Assembly: GCA_902706235.1 (NCBI GenBank)
Contig: CACSJR010000001.1
Coordinates: forward strand, 248,001 to 312,000
DNA from: Citrobacter sp. 18056
Lineage (GTDB): Bacteria; Pseudomonadota; Gammaproteobacteria; Enterobacterales; Enterobacteriaceae
Reading direction: 5' to 3'
DNA length: 64,000 nucleotides
The notes below the pieces were generated by a model that ran no database searches, was not told where the DNA came from, and saw only the letters and a program-made list of their open reading frames with translations. This document shows, in pieces, positions 54,577 to 63,169 of this stretch; the first letter of the stretch is position 1; every line of letters begins with the position of its first letter. A program made the position numbers and the translations under genes.

Positions 54577-54795
54577 TTAACCACCCCTTTGCTTTTTCTT
54601 CATTTCGATAACGCCCTGGCACTCGGCACACGTCTGGCATCCGGGAACGGCAGTGCGCCGCGGCTCAGGGATGTCCTCACCGCATTCAACACAATGCTCA
54701 GCTGATACGGCATTGCGGTTAAGGCGGTGAGCGGCGAGGGCATTGTTACGTTGTAACCATTCGATTTCTGACGCTGAATCAATGATGTCAGCCAT
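54577..54795 (-). CDS. TraR/DksA-type zinc-finger protein
   Basis: 72 residues. C-x2-C ... C-x2-C zinc finger (CVECGEDIPEPRR ... CQTCAECQ) preceded by a helix with DIIDSASEIEW. TraR relatives bind RNA polymerase's secondary channel and mimic DksA/ppGpp; lambdoid phages often carry one. Coupled to its neighbours in the early-left operon. Confidence 0.85.
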   Translation of the reverse strand: MADIIDSASEIEWLQRNNALAAHRLNRNAVSAEHCVECGEDIPEPRRTAVPGCQTCAECQGVIEMKKKQRGG

Positions 54796-54796
54796 A

Positions 54797-54889
54797 TCAG
54801 TGCTCCCGGAACTGTCGGTTAATACGGTTGAAGGTGAACGCCAGCAATAAAAAAGGAGCCTTAAGCTCCCGGGTGATTAGTGCTTTCAT
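54797..54889 (-). CDS. 30-residue ORF with a terminator inside
   Basis: MKALITRELK then a hydrophobic stretch (APFLLLAFTF) and a basic end. GGAGGTGCAGT precedes the ATG, its start overlaps the DUF1382 stop (ATGA), and its stop is 1 base before the TraR/DksA ATG, so coding is well supported by layout. The same bases form a factor-independent terminator (54849-54869). Function unknown. Confidence 0.6.
   Translation of the reverse strand: MKALITRELKAPFLLLAFTFNRINRQFREH
54849..54869 (-). terminator. terminator within the 30-residue ORF
   Basis: Minus strand GGAGC-TTAAG-GCTCC followed by six T. Likely an N-dependent (antiterminated) stop of the early-left operon. Confidence 0.65.
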
Positions 54890-55077
54890 ACTGCACCTCC
54901 TTCATTCCTCTCGGCCTCGACCGCCATATTCTCAAGCCGTTGTGATAGCTCGGTGGCCAGCGTCTGGAATTCTTCCTCGGTCGCTACCGGGATCGGAACA
55001 AAGCGAATACCAATTCGCGCGAGGCTATTGGCAGCCTCGAGGCTTTTCCTCAAATCAACGGGGCAGGCTCTGTTCAT
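54886..55077 (-). CDS. phage DUF1382 family protein
   Basis: 63 residues; MNRACPVDLRKSLEAANSLARIGIRFVPIPV pattern of DUF1382, conserved in lambdoid early-left operons. Function unknown. Overlaps neighbours on both sides by ATGA. Confidence 0.8.
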   Translation of the reverse strand: MNRACPVDLRKSLEAANSLARIGIRFVPIPVATEEEFQTLATELSQRLENMAVEAERNEGGAV

Positions 55078-55391
55078 GCTGTACCGCCAACGTTGCGCAG
55101 CCAGATGCAGACCGCGCCATCTTCCGTGTCATGAATTGAACCGACAAACCAACCGTCACCGTCGGGTGTTTCTGGCTGCCACGCTGAAATGTCATAACCG
55201 TCCACATCGGAATCGACGTCATCCTCATCGCGGTAAACTACCGTCCATTCGAGCCCTCTCTTATCCAGCCAGGCGTTGAATTCATCAGGCGAGATAGATT
55301 CACGCCCATCACAAAACTCATCGTAAAGCGGGTGAGTCCAGTAGCCGCACTGGTTGCGTTCAACGGGTAGGGCTTTAAATTCTGCTGTCAT
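55074..55391 (-). CDS. acidic prophage protein, unknown
   Basis: 105 residues, acidic, Trp-rich, no motif I can name (YDISAWQPETPDGDGWF). ATGA overlaps on both sides show it belongs to the operon. Could be a DNA-mimic type inhibitor in view of the charge, but nothing direct supports that. Confidence 0.6.
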   Translation of the reverse strand: MTAEFKALPVERNQCGYWTHPLYDEFCDGRESISPDEFNAWLDKRGLEWTVVYRDEDDVDSDVDGYDISAWQPETPDGDGWFVGSIHDTEDGAVCIWLRNVGGTA

Positions 55392-55606
55392 TGTTCTGCT
55401 CCGAAGCGGCGATTAAGCCGACCTGTGTAAACGACGAACTCAAGGAGGCTAACTCCCAGAGCTTCAATTTTCTTGTGATGCTTGTTGATGATGGGAGGCA
55501 CCGTTTCGTTCCAGTTTGGCTTTGGCTTCTTGCTCATGGCCTGCTGGATTTCCTCGGTGCAGCGGCGGCAGGCGGCGCGGATGGCGTTTTCGTTTTCTGG
55601 TGTCAT
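55388..55606 (-). CDS. small prophage protein, unknown
   Basis: 72 residues from the ATG at 55606 (ENENAIRAACRRCTEEIQQAM, then a basic middle, HKKIEALGVSLLEFV). Possibly helical with a Cys pair. Start chosen because it overlaps the upstream 27-residue ORF stop (ATGA). Confidence 0.6.
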   Translation of the reverse strand: MTPENENAIRAACRRCTEEIQQAMSKKPKPNWNETVPPIINKHHKKIEALGVSLLEFVVYTGRLNRRFGAEQ

Positions 55607-55686
55607 TGAAGCAACCCCATATTGGCAAGCATTAACACGCATATAACGAATCCAAGAGCCAGAAGCAGGCATTCAGTGGTTGTCAT
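55603..55686 (-). CDS. 27-residue membrane peptide ORF
   Basis: MTTTECLLLALGFVICVLML...GLLQ: a single membrane helix. GGAGGC before the ATG; start overlaps the methylase stop and stop overlaps the next ATG. Phage small membrane proteins of this kind are common; role unknown. Confidence 0.6.
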   Translation of the reverse strand: MTTTECLLLALGFVICVLMLANMGLLQ

Positions 55687-56342
55687 GCAGCCTCCGTTTT
55701 TACAACGTCGATTGCGCAGCCGGGCAACAATTCAACCGCGGCGGTCGCGCACTGATTTCCCCAGTGGTGCCAACCAGGCGCCGCCGAACGGCTAAAAAGT
55801 TCTATGCGCGGCACATCGCCGTAAAGCAACTCGAGCCGGTGGCGGACTTCCCATGGCTTTTCGCTGTGCGCTCCGAGAGGACTGTAAACGACCTGTTTAA
55901 TTCCGGCGTTCAGACGTTCCAGTCCGGCACCACGAGTGGCAATCAGCAGGTCTTCAGTATTAGCCCGGGTATGATTACCACCGTTCATGCGCGTCTCGGC
56001 GTTCAGCAAATCGAGAAAGTGGTAGAAGTCGGTGATTTCACCTTCAGAGAGGGCCTTGGTGATGCGCTGCTCTGCCAGTTGGTTCAGCTTCACCCAGGTA
56101 AAACCCTTCATGGTGCGCACTGTAAAGCCCCACGCCTCGGCCAGTTCGATAGCCTCCTGGTTATGCGTGCCGGTGTACCACATCGCCAGCACCGCGTTTT
56201 CGGCGGCAAGTTCCCACACAGGAAGGCGCTTGATGTCGATTAGCTTCATGGTGGAATAGTGATCAGCAGCGGCGCCGTTGCTAATGGTGTTGCCGTAAGC
56301 CCATGGCGGATCGGCATACAAAAGAGAGTATTTCGCTGTCAT
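55683..56342 (-). CDS. MT-A70 family adenine methyltransferase
   Basis: 219 residues with the catalytic DPPW motif (LLYADPPWAYG, near 11), and TWVKLNQL / GAHSEKPWEVRHRLELL, as in phage Dam-like MT-A70 enzymes that make N6-methyladenine. Probably protects phage DNA or changes regulation; target unknown. Confidence 0.85.
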   Translation of the reverse strand: MTAKYSLLYADPPWAYGNTISNGAAADHYSTMKLIDIKRLPVWELAAENAVLAMWYTGTHNQEAIELAEAWGFTVRTMKGFTWVKLNQLAEQRITKALSEGEITDFYHFLDLLNAETRMNGGNHTRANTEDLLIATRGAGLERLNAGIKQVVYSPLGAHSEKPWEVRHRLELLYGDVPRIELFSRSAAPGWHHWGNQCATAAVELLPGCAIDVVKTEAA

Positions 56343-56497
56343 GCCGCCTCCTGCCTTTCCAGATATTCCTCAGCTAGCCGCTGCGCCTTTAATGGATTGC
56401 TGACCACTTCACCCCATGGCATTAGCCAGCCGTTTTTACCTGTGATGAACGACAGGCGAAGGCCATAAACAACAATGTCATCTTGCGAATGCGTCAT
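56339..56497 (-). CDS. phage DUF1317 family protein (lambda orf61-like)
   Basis: 52 residues: MTHSQDDIVVYGLRLSFITG, then NGWLMPWGEVVSNPLKAQRLAEEY, close to the lambda orf61 pattern as I recall. Too short for usual tracks. ATGA overlaps with both neighbours. Function unknown. Confidence 0.8.
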   Translation of the reverse strand: MTHSQDDIVVYGLRLSFITGKNGWLMPWGEVVSNPLKAQRLAEEYLERQEAA

Positions 56498-56676
56498 AGA
56501 ACCGCCTCGAATTCGTTTATGTACAGGCCCGCAGCAATCAGGCGACTGCGGCGTGCCGCTTTCTCGATATTCTCCTGGCGACGACCCTCTGCCGCATGAA
56601 AGATTGCGCGACGAGTGCAGAGTCGTGTCTTTGCTGTAAGTGACGTTTGCACGATATACCGCGCCGGTGCCGACAT
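56494..56676 (-). CDS. small prophage early protein at the deletion edge
   Basis: 60 residues from the ATG at 56676 with no clear ribosome binding site. Its C-terminal half (EGRRQENIEKAARRSRLIAAG) looks real and its stop overlaps the DUF1317 start. The open frame runs on to 56796 across the deletion junction, so the start, or the whole N-terminal half, is uncertain; in lambda, orf63 and orf60a precede orf61. Confidence 0.5.
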   Translation of the reverse strand: MSAPARYIVQTSLTAKTRLCTRRAIFHAAEGRRQENIEKAARRSRLIAAGLYINEFEAVL

Positions 56677-56681
56677 CGTGA

Positions 56682-57443
56682 AGTGCCGGTCGACGATTCC
56701 GCTATCGGTTAGCCGCTCAGTGGGAAATCTACCGCAACCAGAGCCAGGCAAATGAACTGCTTGCATCCTCAATTGATGGGCTGCAAAGCGGAGCAACCAA
56801 TGCCCTGACTGGTTTGATCAATGGCACTCAAAGTCTGCAAGAGGCTTTTGCCAATGTTGGCTCAACTATTCTGAGTAGTGTGGTTGGTGCTCTGGTTGAG
56901 ATGGGGATGCAGTATGTAAAAAGCCAGTTGATGGGGCAGGCTGCTGCCGCCGCCTCTTTGGGTGCCACTATTGCGCAGGCAACTACCGCCGCATCAGCAT
57001 GGGCTCCCGCTGCTGTAAGCGCTTCAATCGCAACATATGGTAGTGCGGCAGCGGTTGGTCAAACTGCATATGCGGGATCACTTCTTGCGGCTAAAGGCAT
57101 GGCGATTGCTGGCGCACGCGAACATGGCGGTCCTGTCAGCGCCAACAGTATGTACCGGGTAGGGGAAGGCGGTAAGCCTGAGATTTACCAGGCCAGCAAC
57201 GGTAGCCAGTATATGATACCGGGCGACAATGGCCGGGTGATAAGCAACCGTGATATGCAGGGGTCTTCAAATGCAGCGGCAGGCGGAGTGGTGATTAACT
57301 TCGACATTCAGACCACTGGTGGGATCGACGATGCGACAATTGCCAAAATGGAAGCCATGGCTACCAGGATAAGTAAGCAAGTCAGCCTATCCACCATTCG
57401 GGATCAACAACGGCCCAATGGGCTTTTGAGCAGGAGCCGCTAA
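56682..57443 (+). pseudogene. tape-measure protein, C-terminal fragment
   Basis: Open from 56682 with no usable start: the 5' part is deleted. Residues AAQWEIYRNQSQANELL (from about 56712) onward match the C-terminal end of lambdoid tape-measure proteins: helix, hydrophobic SSVVGALVEMGMQYV, Ala-rich AAAASLGATIAQATTAAS, GGPVSANSMYRVGEGGKPE and the basic tail. Position before gene M confirms it. Stop overlaps the gpM start. Confidence 0.85.
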
Positions 57444-57796
57444 TGCCAGAAACATTCACATGGTCGCCGCAGAAAGGGTATACGGCTGAGCGCTCTCCGA
57501 ACGTTGCCGTCGTAAAGTTGGGTGACGGTTATGAACAGCGCCAGACCAAGGGAATAAATCCCTTAATGGACAAGTACTCCCTGACATTTAAAGGCGTGGA
57601 CGATGGCAAATGCAGCCAGCCCAATGTTGCCAAGGCAGCCGAGGCGTTCCTCAAAGCGAGAATGGCTGTCGAGGCGTTTTACTGGACTCCATCCGATACT
57701 GGAATACAGGCGCTATTCGTGTGCAGAACCTGGAGCACGACGAAAACAGGGCCTCTGTACGAACTGACGGCCACATTTGAACAAGTGCCACGATAA
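57443..57796 (+). CDS. M: minor tail protein M-like
   Basis: 117 residues: FTWSPQKGYTAERSPNVAVVKLGDGYEQR start, Trp in FYWTPSD, as in gpM of lambda-like tails. Tip complex protein. It follows the tape-measure fragment with a one-base overlap and ends at a terminator-like hairpin. Confidence 0.9.
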   Translation: MPETFTWSPQKGYTAERSPNVAVVKLGDGYEQRQTKGINPLMDKYSLTFKGVDDGKCSQPNVAKAAEAFLKARMAVEAFYWTPSDTGIQALFVCRTWSTTKTGPLYELTATFEQVPR

Positions 57797-57818
57797 GCCA
57801 CCGCCGGGTGGCTTTTTT
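57797..57818 (+). terminator. terminator-like hairpin between M and L
   Basis: GCCACC-GCCG-GGTGGC followed by six T, inside the tail operon. In an active phage late antitermination would read through; in the remnant it may silence the genes downstream. Confidence 0.7.
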
Positions 57819-57832
57819 AATGGGAGTTTTCC

Positions 57833-58537
57833 GTGCGCGACATACCATCAAACTTAATTATTGATAGCGTCGATGCTGGAGTGGGTGCCTTCATTGATTT
57901 GTTTGAAGCGAATCTCCAGCCATATGGTGGTGACATCGTTCGCTTTTATTCTGGCACTAACGGTTACTACGGTGATGTCGTGTGGAAAGGGAATACCTAT
58001 CCCGCATACCCTATTGCCGTCGAAGGGTTTGAATCGAAAAATGAAGGCACCTATGGTCGTCCTACGATGACGGTTGCCAATATCACCGGCCTGATTACGG
58101 GCATCAATAACGACTTTGACGACATGCTCGGCGTTGTCATCACCCGACGGCAAGTACCGGTGAAGTACCTGGATGCGGTTAACTTCCCGAATGGTAACCC
58201 GGATGCAGACCCAACGCAGGAAGCGGTTTCTCGTTATGTTGTCGAGGAAATGACGGAGGAGACGTTTGAACAGGTTACCTATTCCCTTGCAACGCCGATT
58301 GACTGTGACAACGCAATTATCCCGGCGCGCACAATTCTGGCCGATGTTTGCCAGTGGCAGTATCGCGGTGTCGGGTGTGGGTATGGCGGCCCGCCCGTGG
58401 CAGATGAGCGCGATAATCCGACATCAGACCCGGCAAAAGATAAATGCTCTCATCGGCGCACCGGCTGCAGATTGCGCTATCCACGACCTGAACCAATGCC
58501 AATCAGCAGCTTCCCTGGTTCTCAGAAGGTTTCCTGA
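57833..58537 (+). CDS. L: minor tail protein L-like (FeS-binding)
   Basis: 234 residues from a GTG with GGGAG upstream. N-terminal DUF1833-like part, then the four Cys expected of gpL's 4Fe-4S site (DVCQW, VGCGY, DKCSH, TGCRL; near 176, 185, 209, 216). Tail-tip protein. Its stop overlaps the next start. Confidence 0.88.
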   Translation: MRDIPSNLIIDSVDAGVGAFIDLFEANLQPYGGDIVRFYSGTNGYYGDVVWKGNTYPAYPIAVEGFESKNEGTYGRPTMTVANITGLITGINNDFDDMLGVVITRRQVPVKYLDAVNFPNGNPDADPTQEAVSRYVVEEMTEETFEQVTYSLATPIDCDNAIIPARTILADVCQWQYRGVGCGYGGPPVADERDNPTSDPAKDKCSHRRTGCRLRYPRPEPMPISSFPGSQKVS

Positions 58538-59256
58538 TGCAAGAATTACTCGACTATGCGGCATCGTCGCAGGATGAAGTGTGCGCATTAATAATCGACG
58601 ATGAGCACGTGTATCGATGCCCAAACATCCATCCCGAGCCAGGCAGACACTTCCGCATCAGTGATAGCGACTGGCTGGCAGCAGAGGAAGAAGGGGAGGT
58701 GACTGCGGTATTTCACTCGCACCCTGGAAACGCCCCTGTATTGTCAGGTGCAGATCGCCATATGCAGGTTATCACTGGTCTTCCCTGGCTCCTGGCGTCT
58801 GGTGGTCGTGTTATTGAGTTCAGACCAGCTCCCTTTCTTCTGGGTCGGAAGTTCGAGCATGGTGCAATGGACTGCTACACCCTGTTCAGGGATGCGTATC
58901 ACCTGTGCGGGATTGATTTACCTGACTTCGAGCGCGCAAACGGATGGTGGTTACGGGGTGAAAATCTTTACCTGACTAACATGCCACTTAATGGGTTCCA
59001 TCAGATTTCAGCAAAGGAAGCGCAGCCGGGTGACGTCATTATCCGGCAACCTTTCCCGGGCGCAGATCCTTGTCACGCGATGATTTTGCTTGAAGACAAT
59101 ATCGTACTTCACCATGACCACGCCGGGCACCTGAGTCGCAGGGAGCCTATGCGACCAGCATACATTAAACAGATGCATTCAATCTGGAGGCATGAACAGT
59201 GCTTATCTTTAAATTTGCAGGGAATTTACGCCGATTTCACCGCCAGATCTCTTTAA
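58537..59256 (+). CDS. K: tail assembly protein K-like (JAMM + NlpC/P60)
   Basis: 239 residues. JAB/JAMM motif HSHPGNAPVLSGADRH in the N-terminal half (near 68) and an NlpC/P60 domain with Cys in AMDCYTLF (near 112) and His in CHAMILLEDN. Likely cleaves peptidoglycan or processes the tail tip during assembly or DNA injection. TGATG overlap with L. Confidence 0.9.
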   Translation: MQELLDYAASSQDEVCALIIDDEHVYRCPNIHPEPGRHFRISDSDWLAAEEEGEVTAVFHSHPGNAPVLSGADRHMQVITGLPWLLASGGRVIEFRPAPFLLGRKFEHGAMDCYTLFRDAYHLCGIDLPDFERANGWWLRGENLYLTNMPLNGFHQISAKEAQPGDVIIRQPFPGADPCHAMILLEDNIVLHHDHAGHLSRREPMRPAYIKQMHSIWRHEQCLSLNLQGIYADFTARSL

Positions 59257-59726
59257 ATGTTGAAACCCCAGCGCAGGGCCTCAGGTTGCTTCTCGCGCAG
59301 AACCATGAATTTAAAAAAGCGTTTCTGAGTTCAAAAATTAGGCTTCGGGTAGCTGGAGAGGATGTCAGCGAATCCTCAATTAACTGGCATATGGACCGAC
59401 AACTGAAGAATGGATCGACCGTCATCTTTGCTCCAGTTGTTGAGGGCGCAATATCTGGTACGGCGGCGTTAGTTATTTCTCTTGTGGTGACAGCCGCATC
59501 AGTGGCTTATTCGGTCTATTCGGCGCGCAATATGAAGACTAAAACCTCAGCCGAGGCAGCGGATAATAACACGCTGACAAATAACTCTTTTACCAGCGCC
59601 GAAAACCGGGTTGGCCAGGGCAGGCCCGTTCCAATACTCTTGGGCGAAATGGTGGTTGGCAGCAACGTTATCAGTCTCGGTATAGATACATCCAATAACC
59701 AGGACTGGACTGAATCAATTAGTTAA
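59199..59726 (+). CDS. I: tail assembly protein I-like
   Basis: 175 residues from a GTG inside gpK (58-base overlap). N-terminal ubiquitin-like part, then a hydrophobic helix (SGTAALVISLVVTAAS) and VGQGRPVPILLGEMVVGS. Needed for tip assembly in lambda but absent from the particle. Confidence 0.87.
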   Translation: MLIFKFAGNLRRFHRQISLNVETPAQGLRLLLAQNHEFKKAFLSSKIRLRVAGEDVSESSINWHMDRQLKNGSTVIFAPVVEGAISGTAALVISLVVTAASVAYSVYSARNMKTKTSAEAADNNTLTNNSFTSAENRVGQGRPVPILLGEMVVGSNVISLGIDTSNNQDWTESIS

Positions 59727-59735
59727 GGTGGCATA

Positions 59736-62700
59736 ATGTCAAGTGGCGGCGGCGGCGGATCAACTCCCAAACTTATCGATGACAATCTCAAATCAAAACA
59801 ATTTTACCGCGTTCTCGACCTCATCAGTGAAGGCCCAATATACGGTCCGATAGACCAGTCCCATCTTTCATCTTTCCTGCTGAACGACACGCCTGTAACG
59901 GATGTGAACGGTAATATCAGCGTTAATGGTGTGAGCGTTGCATGGAGGCCTGGCTCTGAGACGCAGCAGCCTATTAACGGCTTTTCTGCGATTGAAGCAA
60001 CGACGATTATCAATACCGATGTCAATTTTGACACCCCACTGGTCAGGACAATAACCGATCAGGAAGTAACGCGGGTTCGCTTCAACGTTGGTGTTACGGG
60101 GCTGGTTGAGCAAGATACCAAAGGCAATCAACACAATACTTCCGTAACGATGGTGCTGGAAACAAGAATTGGATCTACCGGGTGGGCAGTAGCTCAGACC
60201 GTCACAATCTCTGGGAAAATCTCTGGGGAATATCTGGAGGCATATGTCATTGATGCTCCAGAGACTAAGCCTTTTGATATCCGAGTACGCCGAATCACTC
60301 CCGACAGCACCAGTGACTTACTGACAAACGGAACTATCTGGAACAGCTATACAGAAATCACCGACGATAATTTAAATTACCCGTTCTCAGCGATTGCTGG
60401 TGCAGTGATAGACCGCGATCAGTATAACGACACCCCAAACCGCACTTATCATCTGCGTGGTCTTATTGTTGACGTTCCTGACAACTATGACCCAATAACC
60501 AAAACGTATGCAGGACTATGGACAGGAGGTTTTAAAAAAGCCTGGACTAACAATCCCGCATGGCTATTCCGTGAACTGGCAAAAAACGAGCGATTTGGTC
60601 TCGCTCGTCGCGCTGGCTACATCGATGTTGATGATGGGGCAATGTACGTGCTCTCTCAGTATTGCGATCAGTTGGTCAATGACGGGTACGGCGGTAAAGA
60701 ACCTCGAATGACCCTGAATGCCTACATCACTGAGCAGGCAAGCGCCCGAGACATCCTCGATAAAGTCGCCGGGATGTTTCGTGGAATTGCACTGTGGGAC
60801 GGGATGCGTTTATCGGTGATGCTTGATGCGCCTCAAGACCCTATCGCGACGATTACGAACGCCAATGTTGTCGATGGAAAATTTAGTCGCAGCTCAGTAA
60901 AGCGCTCAGAAAAATACAATGCGGTCGTAGTCTCCTGGACTGACCCTGACAATGGCTGGGAACAGGTTAAAGAGTATGTTTCTGACGACGAGATGATTGC
61001 GCGTGGAAACTATAATGAAACTACGCTGGAGGCGTTTGGGTGTACTTCTCGCGGGCAGGCCTGGCGGGCAGGTAAATGGCTACTGGAAACGGCAAAACGC
61101 GAAAGCAGCCGATTATCTTTTCAGATGGCGAGAGATGCCATAGCGTTTACGCCAGGCGACATAGTTGAAGTTATGGACAATGACTATGCGGGCGCCCGGC
61201 TTGGTGGGCGGATTATTTCTCATTCCGGCGTGACTATCACTGTTGATGCGGTTGCTGGGTCTCTAATTTCCAATGGGGACACAATGTCCATCATGGGAAG
61301 TAATGGGAAGTTTGTTAAATATGAAATATTGAGCGCATCGGGTAATACCATCACCCTGAAATCGACGCCCTCATGGGTAAGAAATGGAACAATATTTGCG
61401 GTATCAACTGGTCAGGTATCGACGCGCCTGTTCAGGATATTAGGGGTGACAGAGACCGAAAATAACTCTATTTATAGCATTAGTGCCTCGCAGCATGACC
61501 CAAATAAACAAGCGGTTGTGGATGATGGAGCTGTATTTGAAATCCCGACAGATACGTTGAACGGCTATCGCGTTCCGAATATTGAAAATCTGCGGATAAT
61601 TAATACGAACTCCGAGACCGTTCAAACGACAGCTACATGGGAAACCGCTACAACAACCAAACGGCTGATGTTTGAGCTATATATTTATTCTGGTGACGGA
61701 AAGGTAATTGCTCAATATGAAACCGACCAGTTCCGGTATGAGTTCTATGGGCTGAATGCCGGTAGCTATTTGCTGGGTGTTCGTGGCCGCAATGAAAATG
61801 GGATGAAGGGTGCTGAGACGCAAATCAGCATGGTTATAGGGGCACCGCCAGCGCCTTCCAGTATCATCTGGACACCAGGCCTTTTCTCTGCGGATCTTGT
61901 TCCCGTGATGCGCATTACGGCCACGACAGACACCTCATTTGAGTTCTGGTATTCAGGACAGAATCAGGTTATCAACCCTGCAGACATTGAAGACCAGACT
62001 CAATTCCTGGGACGATCTAACCAATGGACGCTGCACGGGTTACAGGCTGACAAAACTTACTATGTTTACGTTCGCACGCGGAATGCTTTTGGTGTATCTA
62101 ATTTTGTAGAAGCTTCAGGGCAGGCCTCTGATGACATTCCAGGGATGATAGAATTAATTGATGAGCAAATCAGGGAATCGGATACATTTAAAAATCTGCA
62201 GGATGGTGTTGATACTAATCTCGATGGAATGATGGAGAACGCCCTGGCTAACCACGGGACCGTTTCGCGGCAGTTTGAGCAATACGGCGAGGTCAGGGCT
62301 GATGTTATTCACATCACGACAACCATTGCAGACATGGATCAGGCTTTTGCCGAATATCAGACACAGGTTCAGGCTTCATTTGGTGATGTATATTCTGCGG
62401 TAAACCAGAAATTGACAGCAGAGGTCAATAGCGACGGTTCAGCGTCTGCGTTTTATACGCTGAATATGGGCATTGTCAGAAATGGAGTTAAGTACAACAC
62501 CGGATTTGCAATGGGCATAGAGCCAGACGGCTCCGGATATAAATCCACGACAGTTTTTGCCGCTGACCAGTTTGGAATTTATTCAGGAAGCTCCCCAGGT
62601 AATTATCAGGCCGCCTTCTTTGTGTATAATGGTCAGGTGTTTATTAGTAGTGCGTTTATACAGGACGGGAGTATAAGTAACGCCAAGATCGGTAATTACA

Positions 62701-62867
62701 TACAGTCAAACAACTATGCTTCACAATCTTCGGGCTGGAAGTTAGACAAGAATGGAAACTTCGAAATAAATGGTGTGGCTGGAGGTGGTAGAATGCTTAT
62801 TACCAGCACGCTGATAAGCATCTACGATAGCAATAATGTGCTGCGTGTCAGAATGGGGCTATTCTAA
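59736..62867 (+). CDS. J: host-specificity tail fibre protein J-like
   Basis: 1,043 residues, shorter than lambda J (1,132). Gly/Ser start, N-terminal tip region (LDLISEGPIYGP), FN3-type repeats around 630-800, DUF1983-like central part and a C-terminal receptor region ending VLRVRMGLF. Binds the outer-membrane receptor; the C-terminal part decides host range. Intact, unlike its neighbours upstream of M. Confidence 0.93.
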   Translation: MSSGGGGGSTPKLIDDNLKSKQFYRVLDLISEGPIYGPIDQSHLSSFLLNDTPVTDVNGNISVNGVSVAWRPGSETQQPINGFSAIEATTIINTDVNFDTPLVRTITDQEVTRVRFNVGVTGLVEQDTKGNQHNTSVTMVLETRIGSTGWAVAQTVTISGKISGEYLEAYVIDAPETKPFDIRVRRITPDSTSDLLTNGTIWNSYTEITDDNLNYPFSAIAGAVIDRDQYNDTPNRTYHLRGLIVDVPDNYDPITKTYAGLWTGGFKKAWTNNPAWLFRELAKNERFGLARRAGYIDVDDGAMYVLSQYCDQLVNDGYGGKEPRMTLNAYITEQASARDILDKVAGMFRGIALWDGMRLSVMLDAPQDPIATITNANVVDGKFSRSSVKRSEKYNAVVVSWTDPDNGWEQVKEYVSDDEMIARGNYNETTLEAFGCTSRGQAWRAGKWLLETAKRESSRLSFQMARDAIAFTPGDIVEVMDNDYAGARLGGRIISHSGVTITVDAVAGSLISNGDTMSIMGSNGKFVKYEILSASGNTITLKSTPSWVRNGTIFAVSTGQVSTRLFRILGVTETENNSIYSISASQHDPNKQAVVDDGAVFEIPTDTLNGYRVPNIENLRIINTNSETVQTTATWETATTTKRLMFELYIYSGDGKVIAQYETDQFRYEFYGLNAGSYLLGVRGRNENGMKGAETQISMVIGAPPAPSSIIWTPGLFSADLVPVMRITATTDTSFEFWYSGQNQVINPADIEDQTQFLGRSNQWTLHGLQADKTYYVYVRTRNAFGVSNFVEASGQASDDIPGMIELIDEQIRESDTFKNLQDGVDTNLDGMMENALANHGTVSRQFEQYGEVRADVIHITTTIADMDQAFAEYQTQVQASFGDVYSAVNQKLTAEVNSDGSASAFYTLNMGIVRNGVKYNTGFAMGIEPDGSGYKSTTVFAADQFGIYSGSSPGNYQAAFFVYNGQVFISSAFIQDGSISNAKIGNYIQSNNYASQSSGWKLDKNGNFEINGVAGGGRMLITSTLISIYDSNNVLRVRMGLF

Positions 62868-63169
62868 TGCCACAAGGCCTACAGTGTTGGGATGCCTCCG
62901 GCAATTTAGTGGTGGACCTCACGGATTATGCAATCCGTTACATAGGCTCAACGTCGGTAAGCTTCGCGCAAGGGGAGTCATCCAAAAATGTGTCGTTTCC
63001 TGGCGTGACGCAAGCCGGGTCAATTGTAACTATAGTGTCCAGCAGCGTAGCCTATTCAATGAACGAATTTTATTGCAGAGCATACGACGGTGGATTCAAT
63101 GCCTTGTACCTTCCGACTGGGGGTACGCAGGCTATCACTCTTAACGTGGAGATTTATAGCTTCCAATGA
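62867..63169 (+). CDS. phage tail-associated protein (DUF6453-like)
   Basis: 100 residues starting MPQGLQCWDASGNLVVDLTDYAIRY, a pattern common downstream of J in enterobacterial phages; beta-rich, probably a tip decoration or chaperone. Starts in a TAATG overlap with J and is coupled to the next gene. Confidence 0.7.
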   Translation: MPQGLQCWDASGNLVVDLTDYAIRYIGSTSVSFAQGESSKNVSFPGVTQAGSIVTIVSSSVAYSMNEFYCRAYDGGFNALYLPTGGTQAITLNVEIYSFQ

